Source: DAOMNN01 sp050486545
GTDB taxonomy: Bacteria; Pseudomonadota; Gammaproteobacteria; Burkholderiales; Rhodocyclaceae
DNA length: 31,725 nt
NCBI GenBank assembly: GCA_050486545.1
Contig: JBJHDM010000038.1
Span: 1 to 31,725, forward strand
Reading direction: 5' to 3'
Part shown: piece after piece, positions 1 through 7,881 of the stretch
Layout of the letters: the number at the start of each line of letters is the position of its first letter
Numbering within the stretch: the first letter of the stretch is position 1
Position numbers and translations under genes: made by a program
Notes under the pieces: model-generated
The model's input: only the letters and a program-made list of their open reading frames with translations
What the model was told of the DNA's origin: nothing
Databases searched by the model: none

Positions 1-503
1 AGCTCATCGAGGACATGCTGGCGTATTCGCGCATGGAGCGCCGTGCGCTGGAACCGCAACTCGTCGATCTTGCCGAACTCGTGGGCGCCGTAGTGCAGGC
101 AGGGCTGGCCGAGGGGGAAGGACGCAGCATCCTCGTTGACGACCGGGTTCCGTCACTGCGGATGCATGTCGACCGCGAGGGCCTGACGATGGTGCTGCGC
201 AACCTGATCGAGAACGCCCTCAAGTTCAGCCGCCATGCGGAAGAAGCGCGCATCGAAGTCGGCGCGCGCGAGGAGGCCGAGCACGTGGTGTTGTGGGTGC
301 GGGACAATGGCATCGGGTTCGACATGAAGTACCATGACCGCATCTTCGACATCTTCCAGCGGCTCCACCGTGCAGAGGACTATCCCGGTACCGGGATCGG
401 GCTCGCATTGGTGAAGAAGGCCGTGGCGCGCATGAAAGGACGTGTCCGGGCCGAGAGCGCTCCGGGCGAGGGCGCGATCTTCTATCTGGAGTTGCCGCGA
501 TGA
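1..503 (+). CDS. Sensor histidine kinase, C-terminal part (5' truncated by window)
   Basis: The reading frame is open from base 3 to the TGA at 501-503 and enters from outside the window, so only the end of the dimerisation helix region and the ATP-binding domain are visible. All ATP-binding boxes are present: N box NLIENALKFS, G1 box DNGIGFD, F box IFDIFQRLHR and G2 box GTGIGLALVKKAV. The kinase domain should therefore be able to bind ATP and autophosphorylate. The phospho-accepting histidine and any sensor domain lie upstream and cannot be judged. The MKYHDRIFDIFQRLHR stretch resembles bacteriophytochrome-class kinases that work with small single-domain receivers; that resemblance is from family knowledge. 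The stop overlaps the start of a 21-codon frame (ATGA), which in turn overlaps a REC-GGDEF-EAL gene, so that protein is the probable phosphorylation target. Confidence 0.93.
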   Translation, partial: LIEDMLAYSRMERRALEPQLVDLAELVGAVVQAGLAEGEGRSILVDDRVPSLRMHVDREGLTMVLRNLIENALKFSRHAEEARIEVGAREEAEHVVLWVRDNGIGFDMKYHDRIFDIFQRLHRAEDYPGTGIGLALVKKAVARMKGRVRAESAPGEGAIFYLELPR

Positions 504-565
504 CCGACGACCGAAAACGTCCCGCTCGAGGGCCGGCGACGCACTGTAAGGCCCCGGGCCGATGA
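500..565 (+). CDS. 21-codon reading frame bridging the kinase and the REC-GGDEF-EAL gene
   Basis: The ATG at 500-502 overlaps the kinase stop as ATGA, and the TGA at 563-565 overlaps the ATG of the next gene as ATGA. The frame exactly fills the gap and would encode MTDDRKRPARGPATHCKAPGR. No domain is recognisable. It could be a coupling peptide that carries ribosomes from the kinase to the response protein, whose own start has only a weak AAGG about ten bases upstream. It could also be the remnant of a lost small receiver gene, since kinases of this type are often followed by one. Translation is not proven; both readings are inference. Confidence 0.35.
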   Translation: MTDDRKRPARGPATHCKAPGR

Positions 566-3078
566 CGACACGGCTGCTTTACGTCGAAGACTCGGAATCC
601 GACGCCGACCTGACCCGGCGCGCACTCGAGCGCAGCGCGCCCGATCTGGAACTGCTGCGGGTGCCCACGCTCGCCGAGGGCAGAAGGTGGCTCGCGGAGG
701 ATTCGGGGTTCGAAGTCGTATTGCTCGACCTGAGCCTGCCCGATGGCAGTGGGCTCGAGTTTCTCACCGAAATCCGTGAAAGGAACCTGCCGGTCGTCGT
801 GGTGATGCTGACCGGCTCGGGCGACCAGTCGGCGGTGATCGCGTCGATCAAGGCCGGTGCCGACGACTACCTGGTCAAGCACGGCGACTATCTGAAGCGC
901 CTGCCGCAACGCATCGAGGAGGCGCGTGTGCGAAGCCGGGCCCATTCGGCGATGCGCAATCGCGGCTTGCGGGTGTTGTATGCGGAACACAACGCATTCG
1001 ACGCCGACCTGGCCAGGCGTCACCTGGCCCAGTATGCGCCGCACATCCGGCTCGACATCGTCGCGACCGCCGATCAGGTGGTCGAACGGGTGACGGCGCA
1101 CGATGCGGGCCGAACGTCGTTCGACGTGCTGCTGCTCGATTTTCGCCTGCCGGGCATGGACGGACTGGAGGTGTCGCGGCTGCTGCGCCAGGAACACGCG
1201 TTCTCGCGCCCCATCGTGCTGATTACCGGGCATGGCAGCGAGGAACTGGCGGCCAATGCCCTGCGCTTCGGGCTCGACGACTATCTGTCCAAGCGCGACG
1301 GTTATCTGTTCGAACTCGCGGCGACGCTCGAGAAGGTCCATCGCCAGGCGCAGCTCGTGCGCGAGGAAATGCGCCTGCGCGAAACGTCCGAGCGCCTCGA
1401 GCGCCTGTTGTCGGCGAGCCCGACCCTGCTCTATACGCTGGCGGTCGAGGAGGGCAGGATGCGCTCCACGTGGGTCAGCGGAAACGTCGAGCGGATTCTC
1501 GGCTTCACGATCGAGGAAGTGCTCGCGCCGTCCTGGTGGTGGGACCATGTCCATCCCGATGATCGCGACAAGGCATCGACCAGCGTGGAGGACCTGCTCG
1601 CCAGCGGTCAGCGCGTCCACGAGTACCGCTTCCTGGACCGTGAAGGCCGGCAGCGCTGGGTGCACGACGAGATGCGCCTGCTGTGCGACGCGCAGGGGCG
1701 TCCGGTCGAGATCGTCGGCACATGGACCGACATCAGCGCGACCAAGTATTCCGAGGAGCAACTGGAATACCTGTCGCACTTCGATCCGCTCACCGACCTG
1801 CCCAATCGCTCGCTGCTGAAGTCCCGTCTGACCTTCGTACTCGAGGAGGCTCGGCGGCACGAGAGCATGATCGCGTTGCTCTACATCGATCTCGACCGCT
1901 TCAAGAACATCAATGACAGCCTTGGCCATCCGACCGGCGACGAGGTGCTGGTCAAGATCGCGCGACGGCTTTCGGGGGGGCTCGACTGCGAATGCACGCT
2001 TGCGCGGCTCGGCGGCGACGAGTTCGCCGTGGTCATGGAGTGCCTCGAGTCGCCGGACGAAGCGGCCGCCGTAGCGCGCCGCGTCATCGAGCTGGTCGAG
2101 CAGCCGGTGTGGGTGTCGAGCGGTCAGGACGTGATCCTGAGCGCGAGTGTCGGCATCAGCCTGTTTCCGAGCGACGGCGATTCGGCCACCGAACTGATCC
2201 AGCATGCCGATGCCGCACTGTATCGTGCCAAGGACCAGGGGCGCAGCACCGCGCAGTTCTACCTTTCCACGTTGACGGCGGAAGCGAACGAGCGGATGGA
2301 ACTGGAACTGCAGTTGCGGCGGGCGCTGGAACGAGGTGAATTCCGCGTGCACTACCAGCCTCTGATGGTGCTGGACGGCTCTTCCCCATCCATCGGCGCC
2401 GAAGCGTTGTTGCGCTGGCAACCGGCGGATGCGCCGATGATCGGTCCCGATCGTTTCATCCCTCTGGCCGAGGAAACCGGTCTCATCGTATCGATCGGCG
2501 AGTGGGTCCTGCACGAGGCCTGCAAGCAGGCCAGGCAATGGCTCGACCGCGAGCTGCCCTTCGGGCCGATCGCGGTCAATCTGTCGGTGCGCCAATTCCG
2601 CCAGAGCAACATCGTCGAAAAGATTGCCGAGGTGCTCGAGCGCACCGGGCTACCCGCATCGATGCTTGAACTCGAGATCACGGAATCGGCCCTGATGACC
2701 GACGTCGAGGGGGTGGTGATGCGGCTCGATGCGCTGCGGGCGCTCGGGGTCGGGCTGGCCGTCGACGATTTCGGGACCGGTTACTCGTCGCTCGCCTACC
2801 TCAAGCGTTTCCCGTTGCACAAACTCAAGATCGACCAGAGCTTCATCCGCGGCATGTCGCCCGAGAGCAACGACGAGGCGATTGTCACCGCGACGATCGC
2901 GATGGCGCGCAGCCTGGGCCTGAGGACCCACGCGGAGGGCGTCGAGACGGCGGCGCAGCTCGACATCCTGCGGGAGCTGGGCTGCCATGCCTATCAGGGC
3001 TACATCGTCAGCCGGCCCGTGCCGCCCGAGGAGTTCGAACGACTCCCGGTCCTGACGGGAAGGGTGCAGGACGCATGA
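562..3078 (+). CDS. REC-REC-PAS-GGDEF-EAL response protein (c-di-GMP synthesis/degradation)
   Basis: This cytoplasmic protein has 838 residues. Receiver 1 (about 1-125) has the acidic pair E9-D10, phospho-acceptor D56, T84 and K106. Receiver 2 (about 135-255) has D193 and K244, but the second acidic residue of its pocket is a histidine (E142-H143), so its phosphorylation may differ. A PAS_3-like domain spans about 280-395. The GGDEF domain has an intact GGDEF at 484-488, but the upstream inhibitory RxxD site is absent (DCEC at that position). The EAL domain keeps EAL at 614-616, E705, the DDFGTG loop with D735-D736, EGVE at 792-795 and QGY at 812-814, so phosphodiesterase activity is plausible. 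Either enzyme domain could be active. The preceding kinase gene, linked through overlapping stop/start codons, is the likely input. Domain identity is certain; the net direction of c-di-GMP turnover is not. Confidence 0.95.
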   Translation: MTTRLLYVEDSESDADLTRRALERSAPDLELLRVPTLAEGRRWLAEDSGFEVVLLDLSLPDGSGLEFLTEIRERNLPVVVVMLTGSGDQSAVIASIKAGADDYLVKHGDYLKRLPQRIEEARVRSRAHSAMRNRGLRVLYAEHNAFDADLARRHLAQYAPHIRLDIVATADQVVERVTAHDAGRTSFDVLLLDFRLPGMDGLEVSRLLRQEHAFSRPIVLITGHGSEELAANALRFGLDDYLSKRDGYLFELAATLEKVHRQAQLVREEMRLRETSERLERLLSASPTLLYTLAVEEGRMRSTWVSGNVERILGFTIEEVLAPSWWWDHVHPDDRDKASTSVEDLLASGQRVHEYRFLDREGRQRWVHDEMRLLCDAQGRPVEIVGTWTDISATKYSEEQLEYLSHFDPLTDLPNRSLLKSRLTFVLEEARRHESMIALLYIDLDRFKNINDSLGHPTGDEVLVKIARRLSGGLDCECTLARLGGDEFAVVMECLESPDEAAAVARRVIELVEQPVWVSSGQDVILSASVGISLFPSDGDSATELIQHADAALYRAKDQGRSTAQFYLSTLTAEANERMELELQLRRALERGEFRVHYQPLMVLDGSSPSIGAEALLRWQPADAPMIGPDRFIPLAEETGLIVSIGEWVLHEACKQARQWLDRELPFGPIAVNLSVRQFRQSNIVEKIAEVLERTGLPASMLELEITESALMTDVEGVVMRLDALRALGVGLAVDDFGTGYSSLAYLKRFPLHKLKIDQSFIRGMSPESNDEAIVTATIAMARSLGLRTHAEGVETAAQLDILRELGCHAYQGYIVSRPVPPEEFERLPVLTGRVQDA

Positions 3079-3119
3079 GCGACTGTCCATGCGGCGGATG
3101 GATGCATCGACGCCGAGGG

Positions 3120-3125
3120 TATACA
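3120..3125 (+). promoter_or_regulatory. Possible -10 box upstream of the DNA methyltransferase gene
   Basis: TATACA lies about 40 bases before the ATG of the methyltransferase gene. No recognisable -35 box stands at the proper distance, so this is only a weak candidate. Confidence 0.25.
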
Positions 3126-3165
3126 CTGCGCCGCTGCCGTCCCAGAGTCTGACCCGGTGTCCTCC

Positions 3166-4410
3166 ATGAGCGCCTGTTTGCCCCCCCGCGTGTTCGACGT
3201 CGCCCTGCTCGGCCAGGTGTTTACCCCGGAACCGGTGGTGCAGGCCATGCTCGGGCTGCGTCGCCGGCATGGGCGGGTGCTGGAGCCGTCCTGCGGCGAT
3301 GGCGCCTTTCTGCGGCACCTTCCCGCTGCGGTCGGGATCGAGGTCGATCCGGCGCACTGTCCGCCCGGCGCGCTCAACCTGGACTTCTTCGCCTACCCCG
3401 ACGAAGAACGCTTCGAGACGATCATCGGCAATCCGCCCTACGTCCGCTTCCAGGATGTGCCGGCCGCGACGCGGGCGCGGCTGCGCACCGGCCTGTTCGA
3501 CGGGCGTTCCAATCTCTATCTTTTCTTCATCGAAAAGTGTCTCCGCCACCTCGTGCCGGGCGGCGAACTGATCTTCATCACGCCGCGCGACTTCCTCAAG
3601 GCGACCTCGGCGGTAAAGCTCAACCGCCTCCTGTACGAGCACGGTACGATCACCGACGCGATCGAGCTGGGCGATGCGCGCATCTTCGACGATGCGGTGC
3701 CGAACTGCCTGATCTGGCGCTTCGAGAAGGGCCGCTTCGATCGTAGCGTGCGCTACGCCGAGATCGGCGTCGCATGCCCGCTGGTGCCCGCGCTGGCCTC
3801 GCCGGCGTGGCAGACACGCCACCTCGTCGAATGCGCCGGCCATCTGATGTTCGCCCGCAGCGAACACGCATTGCGCCTGTCCGATGTCGCGTTCGTCAAG
3901 GTCGGTGCCGTCTCGGGCGCCGACGCGATCTACGCCGATCGGGTGCACGGCAATCGCGACTTCGTCTGTTCGGAGACGGTGCGCAGCGGCCGCACGCGTC
4001 GCATGATCTGGTGCCGGCCGGGGGATCCGCCACCGCCGCCGCGCGTCCTCGAGCCGCATTACGAACGGCTCGTTGCACGGCGTATCCGGCCGTTCAACGA
4101 TTCGAACTGGTGGCAGTGGGGGCGCGGCTACTACGAGTCGGATCGCCCGCGCGTCTATGTCAACGGCCGAACCCGGGCGTCCCGCCCCTTTTTCGTCCAT
4201 GACTGCCGGCATTACGACGGCGCGGTGCTGGCTGTGTTCCCCCATGATCCGTGGGTCGATGTTCATGCCCTGTGCGAGGCGCTCAACGACGTCGACTGGG
4301 CCGCACTCGGGTTCGTGTGCGATGGACGTTTCCTGTTTACGCAACGCAGCCTGGAAAACGCCCCGTTGCCCGCAGCGCTGGAACGATTCGTTCCAGCGGC
4401 GGTCGGCTGA
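3166..4410 (+). CDS. Orphan N6-adenine DNA methyltransferase, TaqI-like
   Basis: The 414-residue protein carries the S-adenosylmethionine-binding motif VLEPSCGDGAFL near residues 39-50 and the catalytic motif GNPPYVRF near residue 90. NPPY with this order of motifs is the gamma-class (M.TaqI/Eco57I) arrangement that methylates the exocyclic amine of adenine in DNA. The C-terminal half would hold the target-recognition region and shows no familiar domain. No restriction endonuclease gene lies beside it, so it looks like a solitary methylase. The start is ambiguous: GTG at 3157 (417 residues) or ATG at 3166, neither with a good ribosome binding site. A run of seven C (3181-3187) lies in codons 6-8. 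An rRNA or protein methyltransferase with an NPPY motif is a less likely alternative. It is followed by gshA after 113 bases. Confidence 0.8.
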   Translation: MSACLPPRVFDVALLGQVFTPEPVVQAMLGLRRRHGRVLEPSCGDGAFLRHLPAAVGIEVDPAHCPPGALNLDFFAYPDEERFETIIGNPPYVRFQDVPAATRARLRTGLFDGRSNLYLFFIEKCLRHLVPGGELIFITPRDFLKATSAVKLNRLLYEHGTITDAIELGDARIFDDAVPNCLIWRFEKGRFDRSVRYAEIGVACPLVPALASPAWQTRHLVECAGHLMFARSEHALRLSDVAFVKVGAVSGADAIYADRVHGNRDFVCSETVRSGRTRRMIWCRPGDPPPPPRVLEPHYERLVARRIRPFNDSNWWQWGRGYYESDRPRVYVNGRTRASRPFFVHDCRHYDGAVLAVFPHDPWVDVHALCEALNDVDWAALGFVCDGRFLFTQRSLENAPLPAALERFVPAAVG

Positions 4411-4462
4411 GAAACCCGGCTCGTCGGCAGCCTCCGGCCCGGGAGTCGGTGCGGCGGTGGTG

Positions 4463-4468
4463 TAATAT
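4463..4468 (+). promoter_or_regulatory. Possible -10 box upstream of gshA
   Basis: TAATAT is the only AT-rich hexamer in the gap between the methyltransferase gene and gshA, 55 bases before the gshA start. No matching -35 box is visible. Confidence 0.3.
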
Positions 4469-4523
4469 TGGTCGAAAACCTGTTGCCGCCAAGCGTGCGG
4501 CCTCCCTTCAGAGAACAGCGAAC

Positions 4524-5819
4524 ATGGTCCCTCATCTGACAACTGCGTTGACCGGCCCCCTGCTTGAACTCGAGCGGCGGTTCCTGGACCACGCCACCGA
4601 GATCGAACAGTGGATGCGCGTGCAGTGGCGCGATCATCTGCCGCCGTTCTACGGCTCTACCGATCTGCGCAATTCGGGTTTCAAGCTCGCACCCGTCGAT
4701 CTGAACCTGTTCCCGGGCGGCTTCAACAACCTCAACGAGGTGTTCATGCCCTTGTGCGTGCAGGCGGCGCAAGCCGCGATCGAGCGGATCTGTCCGGACG
4801 CGCGCAATCTGCTGCTGGTTCCGGAGAACCACACCCGCAACCAGTTCTACCTGCAGAACGTGGCCCAGCTCGTCTCGATCCTGAACCTGACCGGGCTGAC
4901 CGTGCGCATCGGCAGCCTGCTGCCGGAGATCACCGAACCCACCACGATCGAACTGGACAATGGCGCGACCCTGACCCTCGAACCGCTGGTTCGCAGCGGT
5001 GGACGGATCGGCGTGGCGGATTTCAGCCCGTGCGCGGTGCTGCTCAACAACGATCTTTCGGCCGGAATCCCGCCGATCCTGACCGGCCTCAGCGATCAGA
5101 AACTGATTCCGCCGCTGCATGCCGGCTGGCACGCCCGGCGCAAGTCACGCCATGCCGAGGCCTACGACCGTGTTGCGCGTTCGTTCGCGGAGGTGATCGG
5201 CATCGATCCGTGGCGGATCAATCCGGCCTTCGATGTGTGCCGGCATGTGAATTTCCAGGAGCGGACCGGTGAGGAGTGCCTGGCCGAGAAGGTCGATGCG
5301 CAGCTCACGCAGATTCGCGAGAAATACCGCGAGTACGGCGTCGAGGAAACCCCGTTCGTCGTCGTCAAGGCCGATGCCGGGACCTACGGCATGGGCGTCA
5401 TGACGGTCAAGGATGCATCCGAGGTCAAGGGGCTCAATCGACGCCAACGCAACAAGATGGCGGTCGTCAAGGAGGGCCTGCAGGTCCAGGAGGTGATCAT
5501 CCAGGAAGGGGTGCACACCTTCGAAACCCTCGATGGAGCGGTTGCGGAGCCGGTCGTCTACATGATGGATCACTATGTGGTAGGGGGTTTCTACCGCGTG
5601 CACACCGAGCGCGGACGCGACGAGAACCTGAATGCGCCGGGCATGCATTTCCGTCCACTCGCATTCGACACCTGCTGCTCGCTGCCCGATCTCGACCAGG
5701 GGCCGGATGCGCCGCCGAACCGCTTTTATGCCTATGGCGTGGTGGCACGTCTCGCACTGCTCGCGGCGTCGATGGAGATCGCCGAGACCGCGCCGGTTGC
5801 GGCCGAACTGGCGGCCTGA
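4524..5819 (+). CDS. gshA: Glutamate-cysteine ligase, proteobacterial ATP-grasp type
   Basis: This is the first enzyme of glutathione synthesis, joining L-glutamate and L-cysteine through the side-chain carboxylate with ATP. The 431-residue protein matches the GshA family found in betaproteobacteria and acidithiobacilli, which is unrelated in sequence to E. coli GshA. Recognisable stretches are NLFPGGFNNLNEVF near residue 70, VVKADAGTYGMGVMTVKDA near 290 (an ATP-grasp-like loop) and VQEVIIQEGVHT near 325. The ATG at 4524 is chosen because family similarity begins there; the frame is open further upstream but overlaps the methyltransferase gene. The stop is one base before the gshB start, so the two steps of the pathway are translated from adjacent cistrons. 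Confidence 0.93.
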   Translation: MVPHLTTALTGPLLELERRFLDHATEIEQWMRVQWRDHLPPFYGSTDLRNSGFKLAPVDLNLFPGGFNNLNEVFMPLCVQAAQAAIERICPDARNLLLVPENHTRNQFYLQNVAQLVSILNLTGLTVRIGSLLPEITEPTTIELDNGATLTLEPLVRSGGRIGVADFSPCAVLLNNDLSAGIPPILTGLSDQKLIPPLHAGWHARRKSRHAEAYDRVARSFAEVIGIDPWRINPAFDVCRHVNFQERTGEECLAEKVDAQLTQIREKYREYGVEETPFVVVKADAGTYGMGVMTVKDASEVKGLNRRQRNKMAVVKEGLQVQEVIIQEGVHTFETLDGAVAEPVVYMMDHYVVGGFYRVHTERGRDENLNAPGMHFRPLAFDTCCSLPDLDQGPDAPPNRFYAYGVVARLALLAASMEIAETAPVAAELAA

Positions 5820-5820
5820 C

Positions 5821-6768
5821 ATGCCGCTGCGACTCGCCTTCATCCTCGACCCCCTCGACGGGCTCAAGGCCTACAAGGATTCCAGCGTTGCGGTGATGCG
5901 CGAGGCCGCGCGCCGCGGCCATTCGGTGTTCACCATGCAGCGCGAGGCCCTGGCCTGGCGCGACGGAGAAGTCTTCGCGCAGATGCTCGAGGTGCATCCT
6001 GCCGGCGACGACAAGCGATGGTACGAACCGGGCGAGTCGGGCGTGTATTCCCTGACTGCCTTCGATGCGGTGCTGATGCGTCAGGATCCTCCGTTCGACT
6101 TCGAGTACGTGACGGCCACCTGGCTGCTCGAACGTGCCGTTGCGGCCGGTGCGCGCGTGTTCAACCATCCGCGCGCGATCCGCGATCATTCCGAGAAACT
6201 GGCCATCACGGAGTTCGAATCGTTCCTCGCGACGACGCTGGTGGCCCGCGACGCCGGGGAGATCCACCGCTTCATCGACGAGCTGGGGGACGTCGTGCTC
6301 AAGCCGCTCGACGGCATGGGGGGCAGCCAGATCTTTCGCGTGCGCGCCCAGGACCCGAACCGCAACGTCATCGTCGAGACGCTGACCCACGAAGGCGCAC
6401 GCACGATCATGGCCCAGCGCTATCTGCCGGCGATCGTCGACGGGGACAAGCGGGTCCTCCTGATCGGGGGTGAAGTCGTGCCGCAGGCGCTGGCGCGCAT
6501 TCCGCGCGCGGGAGAGACCCGGGGCAATCTCGCCGCGGGCGGGCGGGCCGTAGCGATGCCCTTGACTGCACGCGAGCGCGAGATCGCCGAGCATCTGGCG
6601 CCGATCCTGTGGTCGCGCGGCCTGATGGTGGTCGGACTGGACGTGATCGGCGGACATCTGACCGAGATCAACGTCACCAGTCCCACCTGCTTCGTCGAGA
6701 TCGAGGCGCAAAGCGGGTTTTCCGTCGCCGGACTCCTGATCGACCGGATCGAGCAGGCGTGCGCGTGA
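5821..6768 (+). CDS. gshB: Glutathione synthetase
   Basis: This ATP-grasp ligase adds glycine to gamma-glutamylcysteine to form glutathione. Its 315 residues are close to the usual 316 or so. It begins MPLRLAFILDPLDGLKAYKDS, the typical GshB N-terminus. The ATP-grasp core includes VVLKPLDGMGGSQIFRV near residue 160, the QRYLPAIVDGDKRVLLIGGE strand near 200, and the C-terminal VVGLDVIGGHLTEINVTSPT motif with the metal-binding Asp and Asn. The ATG follows the gshA stop by a single base, and its own TGA overlaps the apbE start, so gshA-gshB-apbE appear to form a tightly coupled unit. Confidence 0.96.
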   Translation: MPLRLAFILDPLDGLKAYKDSSVAVMREAARRGHSVFTMQREALAWRDGEVFAQMLEVHPAGDDKRWYEPGESGVYSLTAFDAVLMRQDPPFDFEYVTATWLLERAVAAGARVFNHPRAIRDHSEKLAITEFESFLATTLVARDAGEIHRFIDELGDVVLKPLDGMGGSQIFRVRAQDPNRNVIVETLTHEGARTIMAQRYLPAIVDGDKRVLLIGGEVVPQALARIPRAGETRGNLAAGGRAVAMPLTAREREIAEHLAPILWSRGLMVVGLDVIGGHLTEINVTSPTCFVEIEAQSGFSVAGLLIDRIEQACA

Positions 6769-7823
6769 TGGCCGGGCGAATCCTTCGCGGGCGCATCGCC
6801 CGCGTCCTGCTTGCCTGCGTGTTCGTGCTGTCCCTCGCGGCCTGCTCGCAGCCGCAGCTCTTCCACCAGGAATCCTACGTGTTCGGGACCCGGGTGGACC
6901 TGACGATCCATGGCAAGTCGCACGAACTGGCCGCGTCGGCAATGGGCGAGGTGCTTCGCGAGTTCGATCGCCTGCATCGGGCCTATCATGCGTGGGAGCC
7001 GTCCGAATTGACCGTGCTGAACGAGGCGATCGCGCGTGGAGAGCCGGCGACCGTCTCCGACGAGTTGGCCTTCCTGCTACGGGACGCGCAACGCGTCGCC
7101 GAAGAGGGCGACGGATTGTTCGACCCCGCGCTCGGCGCGCTGATCGCACTGTGGGGGTTTCACGACGACGAGTTCGTCCCGGTCCGGCCGGATTCCGACG
7201 CCATCCAGGCGCTGCTCGATACCCGTCCGCGCATGGCCGACCTGAGCATCGACGGCAACCGCGTCACGAGCACGAATCCCGCGGTGCAGATCGACCTGGG
7301 CGGGTATGCCAAGGGCTATGCGCTGGATCGCGCGATCGAGATCCTGCGCGCGAAAGGGATCGAAAACGCCCTGGTGAATATCGGCGGCAACGTCATGGCA
7401 CTCGGCGCCAAGGGGAACACCCCCTGGCGTCTGGGGATCCAGCATCCGCGGGAACCCCGTCCGCTGGCGACCCTGCCGCTCTACGACGGCGAAGCCATCG
7501 GCACCTCGGGGGACTACCAGCGCTTCTTCGAACTCGACGGTGAGCGCTTCGCGCATCTGCTCGACCCCCGTACCGGTCAACCGGCCGTCGGGACGCAGTC
7601 GCTGACGGTCCTTATCACCCCCCGGGAGCATGCCGGGACGCTGTCGGATGCAACCAGCAAGGCGCCGTTCATCGCCGGTGACGAGTGGCGTCACTACACC
7701 CGTCGCCACGGCGTCGAGCACGTCCTGCGGGTGGCCGAGGACGGGCGCATCGAAGTCACGCGGGCGCTGCGCGCACGGCTGCAGATTCCGTCGGGGATCG
7801 GGCCGGTCACGGTCGTCGATTGA
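6768..7823 (+). CDS. apbE: FAD:protein FMN transferase, lipoprotein (ApbE family)
   Basis: The 351-residue protein has a lipoprotein signal peptide with lipobox L23-A24-A25-C26, so it should be anchored in the periplasmic face of a membrane. ApbE enzymes split FAD and attach FMN to a threonine of target proteins such as Rnf or Nqr subunits. Family motifs are FGTRVDLTIHG, GLFDPALGALIALWGF, DLGGYAKGYALDRAI, VNIGGNVMALG, GTSGDYQRFF and HLLDPRTGQP. In the C-terminal metal-binding motif (LSDATSKAPFIAG) the residue four positions after the aspartate is lysine where many members have threonine. The start ATG overlaps the gshB TGA by one base. No Rnf, Nqr or nitrous-oxide reductase target gene lies in the window, so its substrate is unknown. 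Confidence 0.92.
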   Translation: MAGRILRGRIARVLLACVFVLSLAACSQPQLFHQESYVFGTRVDLTIHGKSHELAASAMGEVLREFDRLHRAYHAWEPSELTVLNEAIARGEPATVSDELAFLLRDAQRVAEEGDGLFDPALGALIALWGFHDDEFVPVRPDSDAIQALLDTRPRMADLSIDGNRVTSTNPAVQIDLGGYAKGYALDRAIEILRAKGIENALVNIGGNVMALGAKGNTPWRLGIQHPREPRPLATLPLYDGEAIGTSGDYQRFFELDGERFAHLLDPRTGQPAVGTQSLTVLITPREHAGTLSDATSKAPFIAGDEWRHYTRRHGVEHVLRVAEDGRIEVTRALRARLQIPSGIGPVTVVD

Positions 7824-7881
7824 GGAGGGGGCGGTCGCCGGAGAAGCGGCCCTGAACAGGGCGAATGCCCGGAGGAGGCGA

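Noticed and set aside
1974..1980. Run of seven G within the GGDEF domain of the REC-GGDEF-EAL gene
   Set aside because: Mid-gene and in frame with two glycine codons; no sign of regulatory use.
226..4542. Two long minus-strand open frames (226-2595 and 2650-4542) opposite the GGDEF-EAL and methyltransferase genes
   Set aside because: Both translations are low-complexity Arg/His/Gln-rich text without motifs, and the plus strand carries clear domains throughout.
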